Shown: positions 34,716 to 46,174 of the stretch, in pieces
Layout of the letters: each line of letters opens with the position of its first letter
Numbering within the stretch: the first letter of the stretch is position 1
Assembly (NCBI RefSeq): GCF_003287285.1
Contig: NZ_QMIG01000002.1
Coordinates: forward strand, 372,001-436,000
Length of the DNA stretch: 64,000 nt
Source of the DNA: Phytoactinopolyspora halophila
Lineage (GTDB): Bacteria; Actinomycetota; Actinomycetes; Jiangellales; Jiangellaceae
Direction of reading: 5' to 3'
Program-made: the position numbers and the translations under genes
The notes under the pieces: model-generated
Seen by the model: only the letters and a program-made list of their open reading frames with translations
Database searches by the model: none
Told to the model about the DNA's origin: nothing

Positions 34716-35157
34716 CGTCATCCTCTCCGCCCCCGCATAAACCTAGCGCCCAACCCCCGTCTTACGTAAGGACGCGACGAGCCCTGCGGGACATATGTAG
34801 GCGAGGAGGGCATCGCGGATGGACGATCGGCCTCGTCGGCGATGCGTTGAAGATTCCTGGATATGCAGGTGAGAAGGCCCTTCGAGATGGTTGATGTCAG
34901 GCGACGAACACCTCGGTGTTTTCGTATGCAAAATCTCGCCCATGTCTCACTATTCGGATAGCAGAGTCGGGCAATCCTGTCGATATAGTAGGTATCACCA
35001 TTCACGTGACTTCTCCGGCGAGATATGCGAGAGAGCTCACAATGCACGCGGCTCACGGCTTCCTCGTCCGCCGGAAATGTTTGGGCGAGTCGAATAGCGG
35101 GCACCAATTGAGTCGGATGTCGAGTACGATCCGGTGCCCGGAGGGAGGTGCGCCATA
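34716..35157. other. intergenic region without a recognised gene
   Basis: About 440 bases between the divergent globin and anti-sigma-like genes, clearly richer in A and T than the neighbours. The short open frames here lack family character and good ribosome binding sites. It must hold the promoters of both genes; a TATAGT at 34984-34989 could be a -10 box, but no matching -35 box is clear. No RNA gene is recognised. Confidence 0.5.
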
Positions 35158-35610
35158 GTGCACGCTGCGACCGCGCCGCGGCCGGCCGGAACTCGCGATG
35201 TCCGGTTCTTGGAGCTGGTCAATACGGTCAGCAGCGTGCCGATGGCCCGGCATATCGTCGCCGACGACCTGCGAGCCACCGGAATTCCGGAATCGGTACT
35301 GGAGAGCGTGATCGCCGTGGTGACCGAGCTGGTCTCCAACGCCGTGTTGCACGCCAGGCCCGTCTCGCTGACCGACGCTGGTGAGGGCGTCGTCCTCCGG
35401 TGGGCCGTCACCAACCGGCATGTGCTCGTCAATGTGACCGATGGCGGAGGTCCCGAGGAGCCGACACTCAAGGCCTCACCGATCGAGGAGCCCGAAGGGC
35501 GGGGCTTGGCCATCGTCGATGCCCTTGCACGGGACTGGTCGGTACGCTCCGAAGACGATCAGGTCACCGTTCAGGCAGTCGTCGGACCGTGGGAGTCACG
35601 AAGCGAGTGA
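35158..35610 (+). CDS. anti-sigma factor-like ATP-binding protein
   Basis: HATPase_c_2 (GHKL) protein of 150 residues like RsbW/SpoIIAB-type serine kinases. The N-box is ELVSNAVLHA, the G1 box NVTDGGGPEEP and the G2 box EGRGLAIVDALA. Such proteins bind and inhibit sigma factors or phosphorylate anti-anti-sigma proteins; no partner sigma is in the window. The GTG at 35158 follows GAGGGAGG. The next gene (DUF5926) starts 22 bases after its stop. Confidence 0.88.
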   Translation: MHAATAPRPAGTRDVRFLELVNTVSSVPMARHIVADDLRATGIPESVLESVIAVVTELVSNAVLHARPVSLTDAGEGVVLRWAVTNRHVLVNVTDGGGPEEPTLKASPIEEPEGRGLAIVDALARDWSVRSEDDQVTVQAVVGPWESRSE

Positions 35611-35632
35611 GGACGGGCGCTACGCTCGTTCT

Positions 35633-36553
35633 GTGAGCACATCTACCGAAATACCAGTGGTCGGACCACGACAGCCATGTCCATGTGGATCCGGCAAGCG
35701 ATACAAGATCTGTCACGGCAAGAAGACACGTGCGGCAGATCGCGAGTACGTCGCCCGCCCGTTCCAGGGCCTGCCTGGCGAATGTGATTGGGTGGCGCTG
35801 CGCGAAATCGTCTCGACAGCCACGGCACCGGTGACACTGGCCGGCGAACACGCCGGCCGTGATGTGCTGGCCGTCACGCTGCTTCCCTCGGCCCACCCCG
35901 CCATGGTTCGAGAGAACGGCCAGGTTCTGCTCGGACTACAGACGGTCACGTCCACCGGCGATCCCAGCGCTGACCTCGCGCACACCCTGCAGGAAGCGCT
36001 GCGGAGCGAGCCCGGCACGGCCGTGTCACCAGGACCGCGTCCATCGGGAGGCCCCAGGCTGCAGGATCTCCTATCGACGGACGCGACGTTCGACGTCACC
36101 GTCCACGACGGCTTCGATTTCTGGCTCGATCCCGACAGCGAGCCGTCCGCAGAGGAGCGAACGCTGCTCGACAACGCCAACGAAGCCGTGGTGCCCACCG
36201 CCCGGCTCGAATCAGCGGAGGCCGCCTACTGGTGCCACCTCGGCGATCGCGATCAGGTCCGATGGGTCCTCCCGTACGACGAGGAACCATTGCTCGACGG
36301 TCTCGCCCGGCTCCACGCGAAGGAGGCGGATTCGCTCGGTCCGGGAACGCGTCTGCTCGGTACGTTCCGGGCCCATGGCCTTCTCGTGCCCGTCTGGGAC
36401 CTCGTCGACGGGACGCGAGCCGAAGAGGTCGAAGAGCCCGTTGCCACATTGCGCGACCGCCTGGCGGAGGCGGTGGCCGATTCGAAACCTCTCGACGCCG
36501 AGCAGCGGCGTGCGCGTGCGGGTCTTGCCAATCGACAGGTGACCATCCGCTGA
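35633..36553 (+). CDS. DUF5926 family protein with SEC-C motif
   Basis: Protein of 306 residues. Near the N-terminus a SEC-C type zinc motif (QPCPCGSGKRYKICHGK, about residues 15-31) is seen, as at the end of SecA and in many accessory proteins; the rest is the actinobacterial DUF5926 domain of unknown function with WCHLGDRDQVRWVLPYDEE. The GTG at 35633 is chosen because the frame upstream overlaps the anti-sigma gene. Pairing with an anti-sigma-like gene upstream is common in actinobacteria. Confidence 0.88.
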   Translation: MSTSTEIPVVGPRQPCPCGSGKRYKICHGKKTRAADREYVARPFQGLPGECDWVALREIVSTATAPVTLAGEHAGRDVLAVTLLPSAHPAMVRENGQVLLGLQTVTSTGDPSADLAHTLQEALRSEPGTAVSPGPRPSGGPRLQDLLSTDATFDVTVHDGFDFWLDPDSEPSAEERTLLDNANEAVVPTARLESAEAAYWCHLGDRDQVRWVLPYDEEPLLDGLARLHAKEADSLGPGTRLLGTFRAHGLLVPVWDLVDGTRAEEVEEPVATLRDRLAEAVADSKPLDAEQRRARAGLANRQVTIR

Positions 36554-36589
36554 CAAATCGCGTTTCACCGACTCATCGGGGACGAGAAA

Positions 36590-36628
36590 CCCCGGTCACA
36601 CATGACGGGGGAACATGTGCGACCGGGG
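36590..36628. terminator. bidirectional hairpin terminator
   Basis: Arms CCCCGGTCACACATG (36590-36604) and CATGTGCGACCGGGG (36614-36628) pair at 14 of 15 positions around a 9-base loop. It lies between DUF5926 (+) and arginine deiminase (-), and so can stop transcription from both sides. Confidence 0.75.
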
Positions 36629-36715
36629 CTTGCTCAAGATTACATTCTCTGGCCGTGATTCGTCATTTGCCGGAGCAAGTTCTTTGGTTCGATTCTCCTG
36701 TCATTGGCTCAGCAA

Positions 36716-37945
36716 CTAACCGAGTGGTTCCCGGCTGAGCGGACACGACATGCATCGCGGCCCGCCGCGCCCGGTACCAAGCTCGCTGCCCGGAATGCGC
36801 AATACGTCAATTCCTGCCGCCTCGAGCCGGGCGTTCGTCTCAACGTTCCGTTCGTAGGCGACCGCCAGCCGCGGCGCGATCGCGAGCGTGTTGTTTCCGT
36901 CGTCCCACTGCTCCCGCTCGGCCGTCACCGGATCGAGCCCCGTATCGATGACCCGCAACTCGTCGATGCCCATTGCCTCGGCCGCCGCCTCCAGGAACGG
37001 CTTGCGGGGCCCCACGACCAGATCACCGTCTGCCATGTGCAGGGGAATCGCTTGAAGTCCCGGGGTGACGTTCGCATACATCACGACCGCGTCGTCGTCG
37101 ACCATTGTGCAGACGGTGTCGAGGTGCATGGTGGCGCGGTCTTGGGCGACCGGAACCGCTAGTACGGTCTCGGCCAGGCCGGCACGCAATACGTTGCGGG
37201 CGAGCCGCTCGACACCAGCCGGCCTGGTGCGCTCTCCGGTACCGACGGCAACCACCTCCGATGACAGGAGGAGCACGTCCCCGCCTTCGAGGGCTTCGAG
37301 GTCTGGAGAGTAGACCGATTCGATTCCGGCAAAACTGGGATGATAACGATATATCGCCTCGGTCAGGCTCGTCTCCCGTCGACGCGCCGGCATAGCCAAA
37401 CTGCTGACCGCCACCCGGTCACCCACCCACACGCTTGAATCACGCGTAAACAAAAGGTTCGGTAACGGGTCAATGACGAATTCGCCACGTTCCATCAACA
37501 CATACCCGAGTCCACGACCGATTCGGAATTCCTGATGTGCCAATCCCGCAATCAGCACGTAGGCGAGGTCGTCGGGATGGAGGTCATCGAGATATGTACG
37601 GAGCGTCGTGCGGAGCGTGTCTCCGAGTCGCGGATCGGTCAGGACCGCATCGATGCACTCGGCCCGCGCGCTCTCGACCTCCAGTGTCTCGATCAGGAGA
37701 TCCCGAAGATAGTGGATCTCGACGCCCTGGTCTCGGAGGACCTGCGCGAAGTGGTCATGCTCCTCTTGCGCACGTCCTACCCACGGAATGCCGTCGAACA
37801 GCAGGGTGTCGTTGTTTCGGGGCGTCAGGCGCATGAGTTCAGGCCCGGGGCGATGCAGGAGGACGGCGCGAAGACGTCCCACCTCCGAATCGGCGCCGAA
37901 CCCACGCCCGGCAGGGCTGGTCAAGGTGTCCATCGCAGCTGACAT
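36716..37945 (-). CDS. arcA: arginine deiminase
   Basis: Hydrolyses L-arginine to citrulline and ammonia, first step of the arginine deiminase pathway. Of 409 residues, with the family blocks [42 protein letters not shown] and the C-terminal [11 protein letters not shown], where Cys401 is the nucleophile. No ornithine carbamoyltransferase or carbamate kinase is adjacent, so it is a stand-alone gene here and may serve nitrogen supply or acid tolerance rather than a full fermentative pathway. Confidence 0.95.
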   Translation of the reverse strand: MSAAMDTLTSPAGRGFGADSEVGRLRAVLLHRPGPELMRLTPRNNDTLLFDGIPWVGRAQEEHDHFAQVLRDQGVEIHYLRDLLIETLEVESARAECIDAVLTDPRLGDTLRTTLRTYLDDLHPDDLAYVLIAGLAHQEFRIGRGLGYVLMERGEFVIDPLPNLLFTRDSSVWVGDRVAVSSLAMPARRRETSLTEAIYRYHPSFAGIESVYSPDLEALEGGDVLLLSSEVVAVGTGERTRPAGVERLARNVLRAGLAETVLAVPVAQDRATMHLDTVCTMVDDDAVVMYANVTPGLQAIPLHMADGDLVVGPRKPFLEAAAEAMGIDELRVIDTGLDPVTAEREQWDDGNNTLAIAPRLAVAYERNVETNARLEAAGIDVLRIPGSELGTGRGGPRCMSCPLSREPLG

Positions 37946-38000
37946 TACGCGATCGTCGTCACCACACTCGTGCGCTCACCGCGCGGGCTAAGGTGGTCGG

Positions 38001-38750
38001 GTGAGCACGACACCCACATCCCGCGTGGCGATCATTATCGCGGCCAAGGACGAGCAAGCGCGCATCACGGCGACGGTACGGGCAGCACTCCAGCTACCCG
38101 AGGCCGACCTCGTCATCGTCGTCGACGACGGCTCGACCGACCGGACAGCAGCCGCCGCAGGTGAGGCCGGCGCCGTCGTCGTCAGCCACGCTCGCAACCG
38201 CGGCAAGGCCGCTGCCATGGAGACGGGTGCCATCGCGATAGCCGCGATCGAATCACAAGAGAACGATCATCGTAGCCCGCGAGCTCTGCTCTTCCTCGAC
38301 GCGGATCTCGAGGAGTCGGCGACGCAGGCGGGCCCGCTGATAGAACCGGTCGTGTCCGGGGCGGCGGACGTGACCATCGCGGTACTACCCACGCAGCACA
38401 CGGCCGGTGGAGGTCGCGGTCTCGTCGTCGATCTCGCCCGCACCGGCATCGCACGCGCCACGGGCTGGGCACCCCGGCAGCCACTATCCGGTCAGCGGTG
38501 CCTGACCCGCCGAGCCTTCGATGCGGCGCGTCCGCTAGCGCCCGGCTGGGGTGTAGAAACGGGAATGACGATCGATCTGCTGCGGCAGGGATTCCGGTTA
38601 CTCGAAGTGGACGTCACCATCCACCATCGGGTCACCGGAACCGACTGGCGCGCCCAGCTCCACCGGGGAAAACAGTATCGCGACGTGCTCCGGGCGCTCG
38701 CGACGCGCGGCATCCGGCCGTCACTACCTGCCCGCCTTCGCCGATCGTGA
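38001..38750 (+). CDS. family 2 glycosyltransferase
   Basis: GT-A fold glycosyltransferase of 249 residues with the N-terminal donor site VAIIIAAKDEQARI and VIVVDDGSTDRTAA, and the metal-binding LLFLDADLEE. The acceptor is unknown. GTG start at 38001. Its 3' end overlaps the convergent large membrane protein gene by 27 bases. The related gene pair (GT2 next to a large membrane protein with a phosphatase-like domain) suggests a role in cell-envelope polymer or lipid glycosylation, by inference only. Confidence 0.85.
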   Translation: MSTTPTSRVAIIIAAKDEQARITATVRAALQLPEADLVIVVDDGSTDRTAAAAGEAGAVVVSHARNRGKAAAMETGAIAIAAIESQENDHRSPRALLFLDADLEESATQAGPLIEPVVSGAADVTIAVLPTQHTAGGGRGLVVDLARTGIARATGWAPRQPLSGQRCLTRRAFDAARPLAPGWGVETGMTIDLLRQGFRLLEVDVTIHHRVTGTDWRAQLHRGKQYRDVLRALATRGIRPSLPARLRRS

Positions 38751-40970
38751 ACGATCTGGGGTTTGCTGGGCCGCAGCGATCGCTGCGACCACCAGCGGAA
38801 TGCCGGTCGTCAGGATGAGAGCCGGGACGATGATGCCAGAGTCGTTCGCCGCGAACCCGGCCGCACCCGCCACCAGGCCAGCCCACACCAGCGAGCGCAA
38901 GATCGACCAGTGCTGAAGTGTTTGCTGGAATCCACGCACCGCAGGACGGGTCACCCACAAGATTCCGGCGTAGAGGGGCGGCACCGTCCAGGCATAGTAC
39001 GGAAGCCGGAACAGCGTGCCGAACGACGCACTGATCTTTCGCCAGATGACCGTCCATGCCTCGCCCGAGACGAGATCGTCGAAGAACCCGCCAAAGTGCG
39101 TGCGCTCTCCAACCGGCCGCAGCCAGTCCAGCCACGCGACCAGCAAGAACACCGCCAGCGCCGCGATCGCCGCCGCCGCAAGCTTGACGAAGGTCAACCG
39201 GGTTCCCAACACGCCGATGACCAAAACCGCGAATCCGGGGATGGCTGCGAGGATGCCGCCGACGTCGGCACCTGCTTGCGGAGCACCGACGACGATCGTC
39301 GCCAAGCCACCGATCACTGCCGTCACGGTACCCGCAGATCGGCGCGAGCCGCCCCGATCGATAATCCACTGCGCGAGGGCGGCCGTTCCGACCAGGCAGG
39401 CAGCGATGAATATGGCGAACGGGATGTTGCCGAGGCCGTAGAACCTACCGGCCACCACCGGCGAGAGGCCCAGCAGACTCAGCTGCTGCAGATTGGAGCC
39501 TGTCGACACGTCGATGGCCATCACCGCGGCAGTGGATCCGCCGACCATTCCCGCCGGCCCGTAGATCTTCTTCCGCCATGGCCCACGGAAGGCGGTGACG
39601 GTGATGGCCACGCTGATCGCAATGATCAGCGCCCACAACGCAATCGCCGGCCGCTCGAACTTCGCCCACGGTGCCAAGTTCGCCAGGTACGACGACACCG
39701 GGAACGATGCGATGGCCACGGCGCCGACGTGCACGATCCGCTGCACCATGACACGGGCCGGCCGGAAGCGCACCCACACGATCAGGGCCACGGCGAACAG
39801 TACCAGTTGAGCGGCGCCCAGAAGCTGGAAGAACGGACCTGACTGGGTTCGATAGATCTGCGTCGCGATGTGGGTACTGAGGAGTTCGTCCACGGTCTCG
39901 GCAGCCGAAGCCGGGTGGGTTTCACCGGCCCGCCACGGCCGCCCGACCGTGCCCGCTGTGGGCTCGTCGAGGCCCGCGTATTCGAGCAGCGTGGACGTGA
40001 TGTCCGTGATCTGCACGATGCCCGTCCACTGGGTGGATCCGGAGGTCAACCACCGGGAGCCCCACTCACCGCCCCCTGGCATCGGCCCGGTGGCGGCAGC
40101 CACTCGCAAAGCCGAGCCCGCCACCTGCGATGGATCGTCGTGCAGTGGGATGGCCGTCGGGCCACTGTCCGAGATGCCGGCCACGAGCAAGGCCGTATTC
40201 CGCGGAAGTTCGTCGATCAGTTCATCGAGCAGGTCGTCGATTCCACTCGCTACCTGTCGCCGATGCTCGAGCGCGGCTTCCCGCGTCTCACGATCACTGC
40301 CCGCCGAGGCGGGCGGTGGCATCGAACCGAGGTCGATGACCGTGAGCGGACATTCGCTCATCATCTCGGCGTCGACCTCACCGGGGTTCGGACGGTACGA
40401 GGCCACGTGCCCAGAGGAGTCGGCCAGTGCCAGGGCAGCACCGTGGCCGACCGCCGTAGCACACACGTCGTGCTCGGCGAGCCTGTCGCCGAGCAGTCCC
40501 ACGGTGGCGTTGTACGCATGGTTGTGCTGTTCTTCGACGTACTCCTGCCAACCCGGAACCGTGGCGCTACCGTCCGCGTCGGCCTCCGGACCCGGCGTGG
40601 GGCGGCAGTAGCGGTCAGCCGAACCATCGTCGTCAGAGTCGACGACATCGGTGGAACGCCGTCCGGAACTCACCGTAAGCCAACCGTCGACGACGCACGT
40701 GCGCGACCTAATGGTTCGTGCGGTCAGGGACGCGGCCGCATCCCGGCCGGTCAGCTCGTACAACGTGGGCATGTCTTCGGCCGTGACGTCGTCCCACGCC
40801 AGACCCGCGATACCCACGAACACGGCAGCTGGCTGATCGTCGCGGCTTGGGTCCGCGCCGGACGCCGCGTCCGCAGGCGGGGCCAGCAGGATGACGAGTG
40901 CTGCGAGGGCGGCGACAGGCACCAGCCAGCTGCTGCGGAGAACCGAAACCACGTTGTCAGATATTTCCAC
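38724..40970 (-). CDS. large membrane protein with alkaline-phosphatase-like ectodomain
   Basis: Protein of 748 residues: an N-terminal signal or anchor (VPVAALAALVILLAPPADAA), a large extracytoplasmic domain (about 40-390) reminiscent of the alkaline phosphatase/sulfatase fold (VFVGIAGLAWDDVTAEDMP and later VQITDITSTLLEYAG), then about eight to ten transmembrane helices to the C-terminus. Proteins of this layout are conserved in actinobacteria without known function. It may modify cell-surface polymers together with the convergent glycosyltransferase gene. Confidence 0.8.
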   Translation of the reverse strand: MEISDNVVSVLRSSWLVPVAALAALVILLAPPADAASGADPSRDDQPAAVFVGIAGLAWDDVTAEDMPTLYELTGRDAAASLTARTIRSRTCVVDGWLTVSSGRRSTDVVDSDDDGSADRYCRPTPGPEADADGSATVPGWQEYVEEQHNHAYNATVGLLGDRLAEHDVCATAVGHGAALALADSSGHVASYRPNPGEVDAEMMSECPLTVIDLGSMPPPASAGSDRETREAALEHRRQVASGIDDLLDELIDELPRNTALLVAGISDSGPTAIPLHDDPSQVAGSALRVAAATGPMPGGGEWGSRWLTSGSTQWTGIVQITDITSTLLEYAGLDEPTAGTVGRPWRAGETHPASAAETVDELLSTHIATQIYRTQSGPFFQLLGAAQLVLFAVALIVWVRFRPARVMVQRIVHVGAVAIASFPVSSYLANLAPWAKFERPAIALWALIIAISVAITVTAFRGPWRKKIYGPAGMVGGSTAAVMAIDVSTGSNLQQLSLLGLSPVVAGRFYGLGNIPFAIFIAACLVGTAALAQWIIDRGGSRRSAGTVTAVIGGLATIVVGAPQAGADVGGILAAIPGFAVLVIGVLGTRLTFVKLAAAAIAALAVFLLVAWLDWLRPVGERTHFGGFFDDLVSGEAWTVIWRKISASFGTLFRLPYYAWTVPPLYAGILWVTRPAVRGFQQTLQHWSILRSLVWAGLVAGAAGFAANDSGIIVPALILTTGIPLVVAAIAAAQQTPDRSRSAKAGR

Positions 40971-41066
40971 ATGTCAGGCACGAGATGACCGGCAACCCAC
41001 GCTAGAATACGCGTCGATTCCTCTGACGCAACGGATCGGTCCTGCCCGTGTGTTCCCCACCGATCG

Positions 41067-42929
41067 TCAGAACGCGGCCTCGTCGAGATCCATGAGTGTG
41101 TTGTCGGTCGACTCGGCGATGGAGCGCTCTGCTGCCACTCGGGGCAGGACCTGGCCGGCGAAGAACCGGGCAGCAGCGACCTTGCCCTCGTAGAACGCCT
41201 TGTCCGCTGGCTTGAGGTCACCAGCGAGCTTCTCCGAAGCGACCGCCGCCTGGCGGAGCAACAGCCAGCCGACGACGATGTCGCCGGCAGCCAGGAGCAA
41301 CCGGGTGGTGTTCTGGCCGACCTTATACACGTTGCGCGGGTCGCCACCGTCGGCATTCGGATCCGCGGACATGAGGTACCCGAACATGGTGCCGAGCATG
41401 CTCTGGACATCCTCAAGTGCCGTGGCGAGGTGCTGGCGCTCGGCCGCGAGACTGTCCCCTCCTACCTCATTCGCCAGCGTTTCCTGGATCTGCTGCGCCA
41501 GCCAACCGATGGCCTGACCTTGGTCCTTGACGATCTTGCGGAAGAAGAAGTCCTGACCCTGGATCGCGGTGGTGCCCTCATAGAGGGTGTCGATCTTGGC
41601 GTCTCGGACGTACTGCTCCAGCGGGAAATCTTGCAGGAAGCCGGATCCGCCGAGAGTCTGCAACGACTCCGAGCCGAGAAGCACCCACGAGCGTTCGGAG
41701 CCGTAACCCTTAACGATCGGCAGCAGCAGATCGTTTACGCGTTCGGCCAGCTCATCGGTATCGCCGCGAGCCTCGGCGTCCATGGCCCGGTCTTGCATGG
41801 TGGCCGTGTACAACACCAGCGCACGCATGCCCTCGGCGTAGGCCTTCTGGGTCATCAGAGAACGGCGCACGTCAGGGTGATGAGTGATGGTGACCCGCGG
41901 TGCGGTCCTGTCTGTGGCGCGTGTGAGATCCGCGCCCTGGACTCGCTCCTTGGCGTATTCGAGCGCGTTGAGGTATCCGGTCGACAACGTCGCGATCGCC
42001 TTGGTGCCGACCATCATGCGGGCGTACTCGATCACCTGGAACATCTGCGCGATGCCATCGTGAACCTCGCCGAGCAGATACCCCACGGCAGGCTCACCGT
42101 CTCCGAACGTCAGCTCACATGTGGAGGAGACCTTCAACCCCATCTTGTGTTCGAGGTTGGTGGCGTATACGCCGTTACGCTCGCCCAGCTCTCCGCTCTG
42201 CAGATCGAACCGGTACTTCGGCACGATGAACAGCGACAATCCCTTGGTTCCGGGCCCACCTGCACTCTCGACTCCCACAGGGCGGGCCAGTACGAGGTGC
42301 ACGATGTTCTCCGTCAGATCGTGCTCGCCAGCAGTGATGAACCGCTTCACACCTTCCAGGTGCCAGGTTCCGTCATCCTGGGGATGGGCCTTGGTACGCC
42401 CGGCGCCGACGTCCGAGCCCGCGTCCGGCTCGGTCAACACCATCGTGGCTGCCCATTGCCGCTCGATCATGAGCTCGGCGATGCGTTTCTGAGCTTGCGT
42501 GCCGTTACTCCAGATGACGCTCGCGAACGCCGGACCCGACGCATACATCCAGGCCGCAGCATTGGAACCAGTGATCATTTCAGCGGCAGCCCAGTAGATC
42601 GAGCGGGGCAGCGGTGGAGTGCCGTCCAGCCCTTCGGGAATGGCAAACCGCCAGATTTCGGAGTCAACGAGCGCCTTGTACGACTTCTTGAACGCCTCGG
42701 GCACCGTGACGCTGCGCTGCACGGGATCGTATTCCGGCGGGTGGCGATCCGCTTCCGCGTAGGGCTCGGCCAGCTCGTTGCGGCTCATCCGATCGACCTC
42801 TGCCAGGATGCTCCGAACCGTGTCGAGGTCGAAATCTTTATATTGCCCACGTTCGAGCAGCTCATCCCGGCCGAGCACCTCGAACAGGTTGAACTCGATG
42901 TCGCGCAGATTGGACTTGTAATGGCCCAT
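41067..42929 (-). CDS. acyl-CoA dehydrogenase, long form
   Basis: FAD-dependent acyl-CoA dehydrogenase of 620 residues, the long class like mycobacterial FadE5, acting in beta-oxidation. It begins [20 protein letters not shown], has the family loop [18 protein letters not shown] and the C-terminal domain with [27 protein letters not shown] 4 bases before the ATG at 42929 fixes the start; the open frame extending to 43343 is an artefact overlapping the divergent gene. Two palindromes upstream indicate TetR-type control. Confidence 0.93.
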   Translation of the reverse strand: MGHYKSNLRDIEFNLFEVLGRDELLERGQYKDFDLDTVRSILAEVDRMSRNELAEPYAEADRHPPEYDPVQRSVTVPEAFKKSYKALVDSEIWRFAIPEGLDGTPPLPRSIYWAAAEMITGSNAAAWMYASGPAFASVIWSNGTQAQKRIAELMIERQWAATMVLTEPDAGSDVGAGRTKAHPQDDGTWHLEGVKRFITAGEHDLTENIVHLVLARPVGVESAGGPGTKGLSLFIVPKYRFDLQSGELGERNGVYATNLEHKMGLKVSSTCELTFGDGEPAVGYLLGEVHDGIAQMFQVIEYARMMVGTKAIATLSTGYLNALEYAKERVQGADLTRATDRTAPRVTITHHPDVRRSLMTQKAYAEGMRALVLYTATMQDRAMDAEARGDTDELAERVNDLLLPIVKGYGSERSWVLLGSESLQTLGGSGFLQDFPLEQYVRDAKIDTLYEGTTAIQGQDFFFRKIVKDQGQAIGWLAQQIQETLANEVGGDSLAAERQHLATALEDVQSMLGTMFGYLMSADPNADGGDPRNVYKVGQNTTRLLLAAGDIVVGWLLLRQAAVASEKLAGDLKPADKAFYEGKVAAARFFAGQVLPRVAAERSIAESTDNTLMDLDEAAF

Positions 42930-42962
42930 GTCTCCTCCGTCAGGCCGCCCGAGATCGGGTTG

Positions 42963-43002
42963 GTTACTGGTGAGTAACACCATCATGCTACTCGCGAGTA
43001 AC
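42963..43002. promoter_or_regulatory. twin palindromic operators (TetR-like)
   Basis: GTTACTGGTGAGTAAC (42963-42978, arms perfect) and GCTACTCGCGAGTAAC (42987-43002, one arm mismatch), 24 bases centre to centre. They lie 34 to 73 bases before the acyl-CoA dehydrogenase start. The form and length suit TetR-family regulators of lipid metabolism. The regulator is not in the window. Confidence 0.7.
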
Positions 43003-43157
43003 TCTTGCAAGCCAGGACACTGGCGAAAGAGAATCTTGATCGTTCGCCGGATTTGCGTGGATTCTCTTTCCAGCAGCTGTATCGGGACGGCGAAGTTGCG
43101 TCGACGTCGACGCCTCTCTGCTACAGCACCCTTGGCAACGGATGAAGGGGGATCCAC

Positions 43158-46100
43158 GTGGTGCGAGAAAGGCTCCAATCCGCGGAGAAGGCGCTTCGCG
43201 ACGCCGTAGAACTGGGCGATGAAGCAATCCTCGGTCTCGACATCGACCCGCGGGCCCTCACCGATCCCGAAGAGATTCCCGAAGAGCGCATCGTCCGGGC
43301 GGACGTTCTCGCCGAGATGCTGCGCGACGACGCGACCGCACATGGCGCCGGCGTACGGCTCACCGGTGCCCGCATCACCGGTGACATGTTCTTCCGCTAC
43401 GGCACCCTCAAACGCCCACTCCGGCTCAGCCAGTGCTGGATCGACGACTTGCTGACCCTCGCGGACCTCACCGCCGCCGGGGTCGAGCTAATTCGTTGCC
43501 GCCTGCCCGCCATACGCACGGAGTCGGTCGACATCACGGGATCCTTCACGGTACGCGAGTGCCGTCTGGGCATGGCCGCCATCACCGACACTCGCGTACA
43601 TCGATCCATGTCGCTCGAAGACAGCCGTATCGTGCGACCCGAATCGCCGCTGCGCACCCGCAATCTCACCGTATGGGGCGATCTCTTGTTGGATCGAACG
43701 CGGCTCTACGCCGACGACGGACAAGCATGGCATGCCGAACGGCTCAGCGTCGGTGGCCGCCTGGGGCTCGCGGGCCTGCGTGCGCGCGGCGCCATCACCC
43801 TCGCAGGTGCACCATCGGTCGATGGCCGAATCGACATGGCCCACGCCGTCATCCGCAACGGCACCGAGACGGCTCTGGATGCCAGGCGGCTGACCGCCGC
43901 AGGGATCGATGCGACCGCAATCCGGTGCTCCGGCACGTTCGACCTCCGCAATGCCACCATCGCGGGCACCGTGGCGCTGAACGAGGCGGTACTGGCTTGC
44001 CCGGACGGCTACGCGCTCCGCGCCGGAGACATCTCCGCCGACCGGATCGAGCTCGAAAAGGGTGCACGGGTCTGGGGAGGCGTTTCCATCCCCCGAACCG
44101 CCATCCGCGACACGCTCGCCATACGCGGTCTCTCCGTGCGCGACACGGGCGGTCGCGCACTCGTGGCCACCGGAGCGAGTATCACCAATCTGGTCGCCGA
44201 TGACGCATGGCTCGACGGGCAGCTCGTTCTCGACGAGCTAGCAGCAACCTACGTCGGCCTGACCGGCTCCCACGTCAGATGGCCGGACGGCGATGGCTCG
44301 GTGAACCTGAAATCCGCGGTCATCCGCCGCGAGCTGGACTGCCGCCACATGCACAACGAGGGAACGCTGAACGTCTATGGCGCCCGGGTGGGTACCGTGC
44401 TCGATCTGCGCGGCGCTCTCCTCGAGCAACCAGGTGGCAGGTCTCTTGCCGCTTCCCGGGTGCACGTCGGCGGCAGGCTGACCCTGGTGGACGGGTTCCG
44501 GGCACGCGGTGAGATCGACCTCGCGCATGCGGACATCGGCAAGAGCCTCGCGATGGACGGTACCCAGGTCGAGGGCAAGCTTCGGCTCTTTCGCGCGCGG
44601 GTCCGCAGCGACGTCCTCTTGCGGGAGGCACGAGTCAGTGGCTCTGGAGTCGTGATCGATGCGATCGGCCTGCATGTCGACGGCAGGATCACGGCACGCA
44701 ACATGGTCTGCCTGGGCGCGGTCCGGATGACCGGTGCAATCACCGACAGCCTGGCACTCACTGGCGCTCGGTTCGTCAACCCTCAGGCAAACGCGCTGAT
44801 CGCTTCCCGGATTCAAGTCGGCGGCGACGTGATCGCCGGTGACGATCCGTACTCGTCGAACGCCGGCTCCTTCTCGGCCGAAGGCCGCGTAATCTTGCAT
44901 GACGCGAGTATCGGCGGCGACCTGATCCTGGATGGGGCCGTACTCACCACTCCACATCACTTCGCCCTGGAATGCACGGGGGTCGAGGTCGGAGGAAAGA
45001 TCTCGCTCCAGCATGCCGAGATCAGGGGAACCGCGGGCCTCGATCAGGCACAGGTGCGGCGCCGCATCGTCGTGCGCGACGCGCGCTTCATCGGCGACGG
45101 CGTAGAGTCCGCCGACGGTCCGGTGGTGCTCAGCGCCATGCAGACCACGTCGAACGACCTTCTCATCAAGAGCGGCTTCTTCGGTGGCGCCATCCGCCTC
45201 AGCGGTTCCGCGTTCGTCTCGGGCGTCAGCATCACCGAAACGTCCATCCAAGCTGGTGACCACGCTGCGCTCCTCGCCGCGGATATCACGTGTGGGGTGT
45301 TCCGGCTGAGCAACGTCACCACCGAAGGGGTCATCGTGCTGGCGCGCAGCCGCATCGATGGTGATCTCGAATGTTTGGGGATGTCCGCCGGGGGTCGTAA
45401 CCGCCCGGTGATCATTGCGCGGGAGGCACACGTCGCGCGGCGGATTTCGCTGGACGGCGTCGAGATCGTCGAACAGCGCGAGCGGGGTCGCGTGATGGAT
45501 ATCGACCTGTCGGCCGTCCGCGCCGGGTCGGTGGAGCTACCTCAGGGCAAATGCGCAGTCGATCTGCGCAACGCCGAGATCCGCACGCTCGTTCTCGATC
45601 CGTCGGACACGACCACGGTCCTGCTGTCCGGTCTGACGTTCGACGACCCTGGCGGCGCTGACGTCGAGACCGCGCTGGCGTGGCTGCGCCGCGATCCGGA
45701 GGGCTACCAGCACCAGGCGTACGAGCAGCTAGCTGCACACTACCGCCGGATCGGTGACGATGCCGCAGCTCGCACGGTGCTCCTCGCCCGTCAACGACAT
45801 CGCCGTGACCTCCTCAAACGATCGTCACTCGGGCACGTGATGATGAAGACCTGGGGGTATCTCCAAGACGTGATGGTGGGCTACGGGTATCGGCCCGGCC
45901 TGGCCGCCATGTGGTTCGCGGGCCTTCTGGCATTCGGCACGTTCTACTTCAACGGCCGCGACCTGGACCCCGTGGAAGTGGAGGTCCATCCCACGTTCCA
46001 TCCGCTCGGTTATACGATCGATCTGCTCGTACCGGTGATCAAGCTGGGCCAGGCGATGGCCTGGGATCCGCAGGGACTCGACTTGTTCGTCTCCTACAGC

Positions 46101-46172
46101 TTGATCTTCATGGGTGCAGTTCTCGTGACAACCATCGGGGCCGCCGTGACGCGCGTCCTCGGCCGGAGGTGA
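43158..46172 (+). CDS. giant beta-solenoid membrane protein
   Basis: Protein of 1004 residues. From about 60 to 850 it is built of short repeats typical of right-handed beta-helix proteins (repeated pattern such as [24 protein letters not shown] and [27 protein letters not shown]), alternating hydrophobic and charged positions. The C-terminus has two transmembrane helices ([17 protein letters not shown] and [19 protein letters not shown]) and no signal peptide at the N-terminus. Homologues are sometimes named membrane-associated oxidoreductase, but no redox motif is visible and I do not support that name. Its stop overlaps the start region of the META-domain lipoprotein gene. Confidence 0.82.
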   Translation: MVRERLQSAEKALRDAVELGDEAILGLDIDPRALTDPEEIPEERIVRADVLAEMLRDDATAHGAGVRLTGARITGDMFFRYGTLKRPLRLSQCWIDDLLTLADLTAAGVELIRCRLPAIRTESVDITGSFTVRECRLGMAAITDTRVHRSMSLEDSRIVRPESPLRTRNLTVWGDLLLDRTRLYADDGQAWHAERLSVGGRLGLAGLRARGAITLAGAPSVDGRIDMAHAVIRNGTETALDARRLTAAGIDATAIRCSGTFDLRNATIAGTVALNEAVLACPDGYALRAGDISADRIELEKGARVWGGVSIPRTAIRDTLAIRGLSVRDTGGRALVATGASITNLVADDAWLDGQLVLDELAATYVGLTGSHVRWPDGDGSVNLKSAVIRRELDCRHMHNEGTLNVYGARVGTVLDLRGALLEQPGGRSLAASRVHVGGRLTLVDGFRARGEIDLAHADIGKSLAMDGTQVEGKLRLFRARVRSDVLLREARVSGSGVVIDAIGLHVDGRITARNMVCLGAVRMTGAITDSLALTGARFVNPQANALIASRIQVGGDVIAGDDPYSSNAGSFSAEGRVILHDASIGGDLILDGAVLTTPHHFALECTGVEVGGKISLQHAEIRGTAGLDQAQVRRRIVVRDARFIGDGVESADGPVVLSAMQTTSNDLLIKSGFFGGAIRLSGSAFVSGVSITETSIQAGDHAALLAADITCGVFRLSNVTTEGVIVLARSRIDGDLECLGMSAGGRNRPVIIAREAHVARRISLDGVEIVEQRERGRVMDIDLSAVRAGSVELPQGKCAVDLRNAEIRTLVLDPSDTTTVLLSGLTFDDPGGADVETALAWLRRDPEGYQHQAYEQLAAHYRRIGDDAAARTVLLARQRHRRDLLKRSSLGHVMMKTWGYLQDVMVGYGYRPGLAAMWFAGLLAFGTFYFNGRDLDPVEVEVHPTFHPLGYTIDLLVPVIKLGQAMAWDPQGLDLFVSYSLIFMGAVLVTTIGAAVTRVLGRR

Positions 46173-46174
46173 TG

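Noticed and set aside
36680-36715. tRNA-like string GGTTCGATTCTCC
   Set aside because: No matching D-arm, anticodon arm or acceptor stem could be folded around it.
41430-42977. 515-codon plus-strand open frame
   Set aside because: Antisense to the acyl-CoA dehydrogenase.
42930-43343. Upstream extension of the acyl-CoA dehydrogenase frame
   Set aside because: It crosses the operators and the start of the divergent solenoid gene, while the ATG at 42929 has a strong ribosome binding site.
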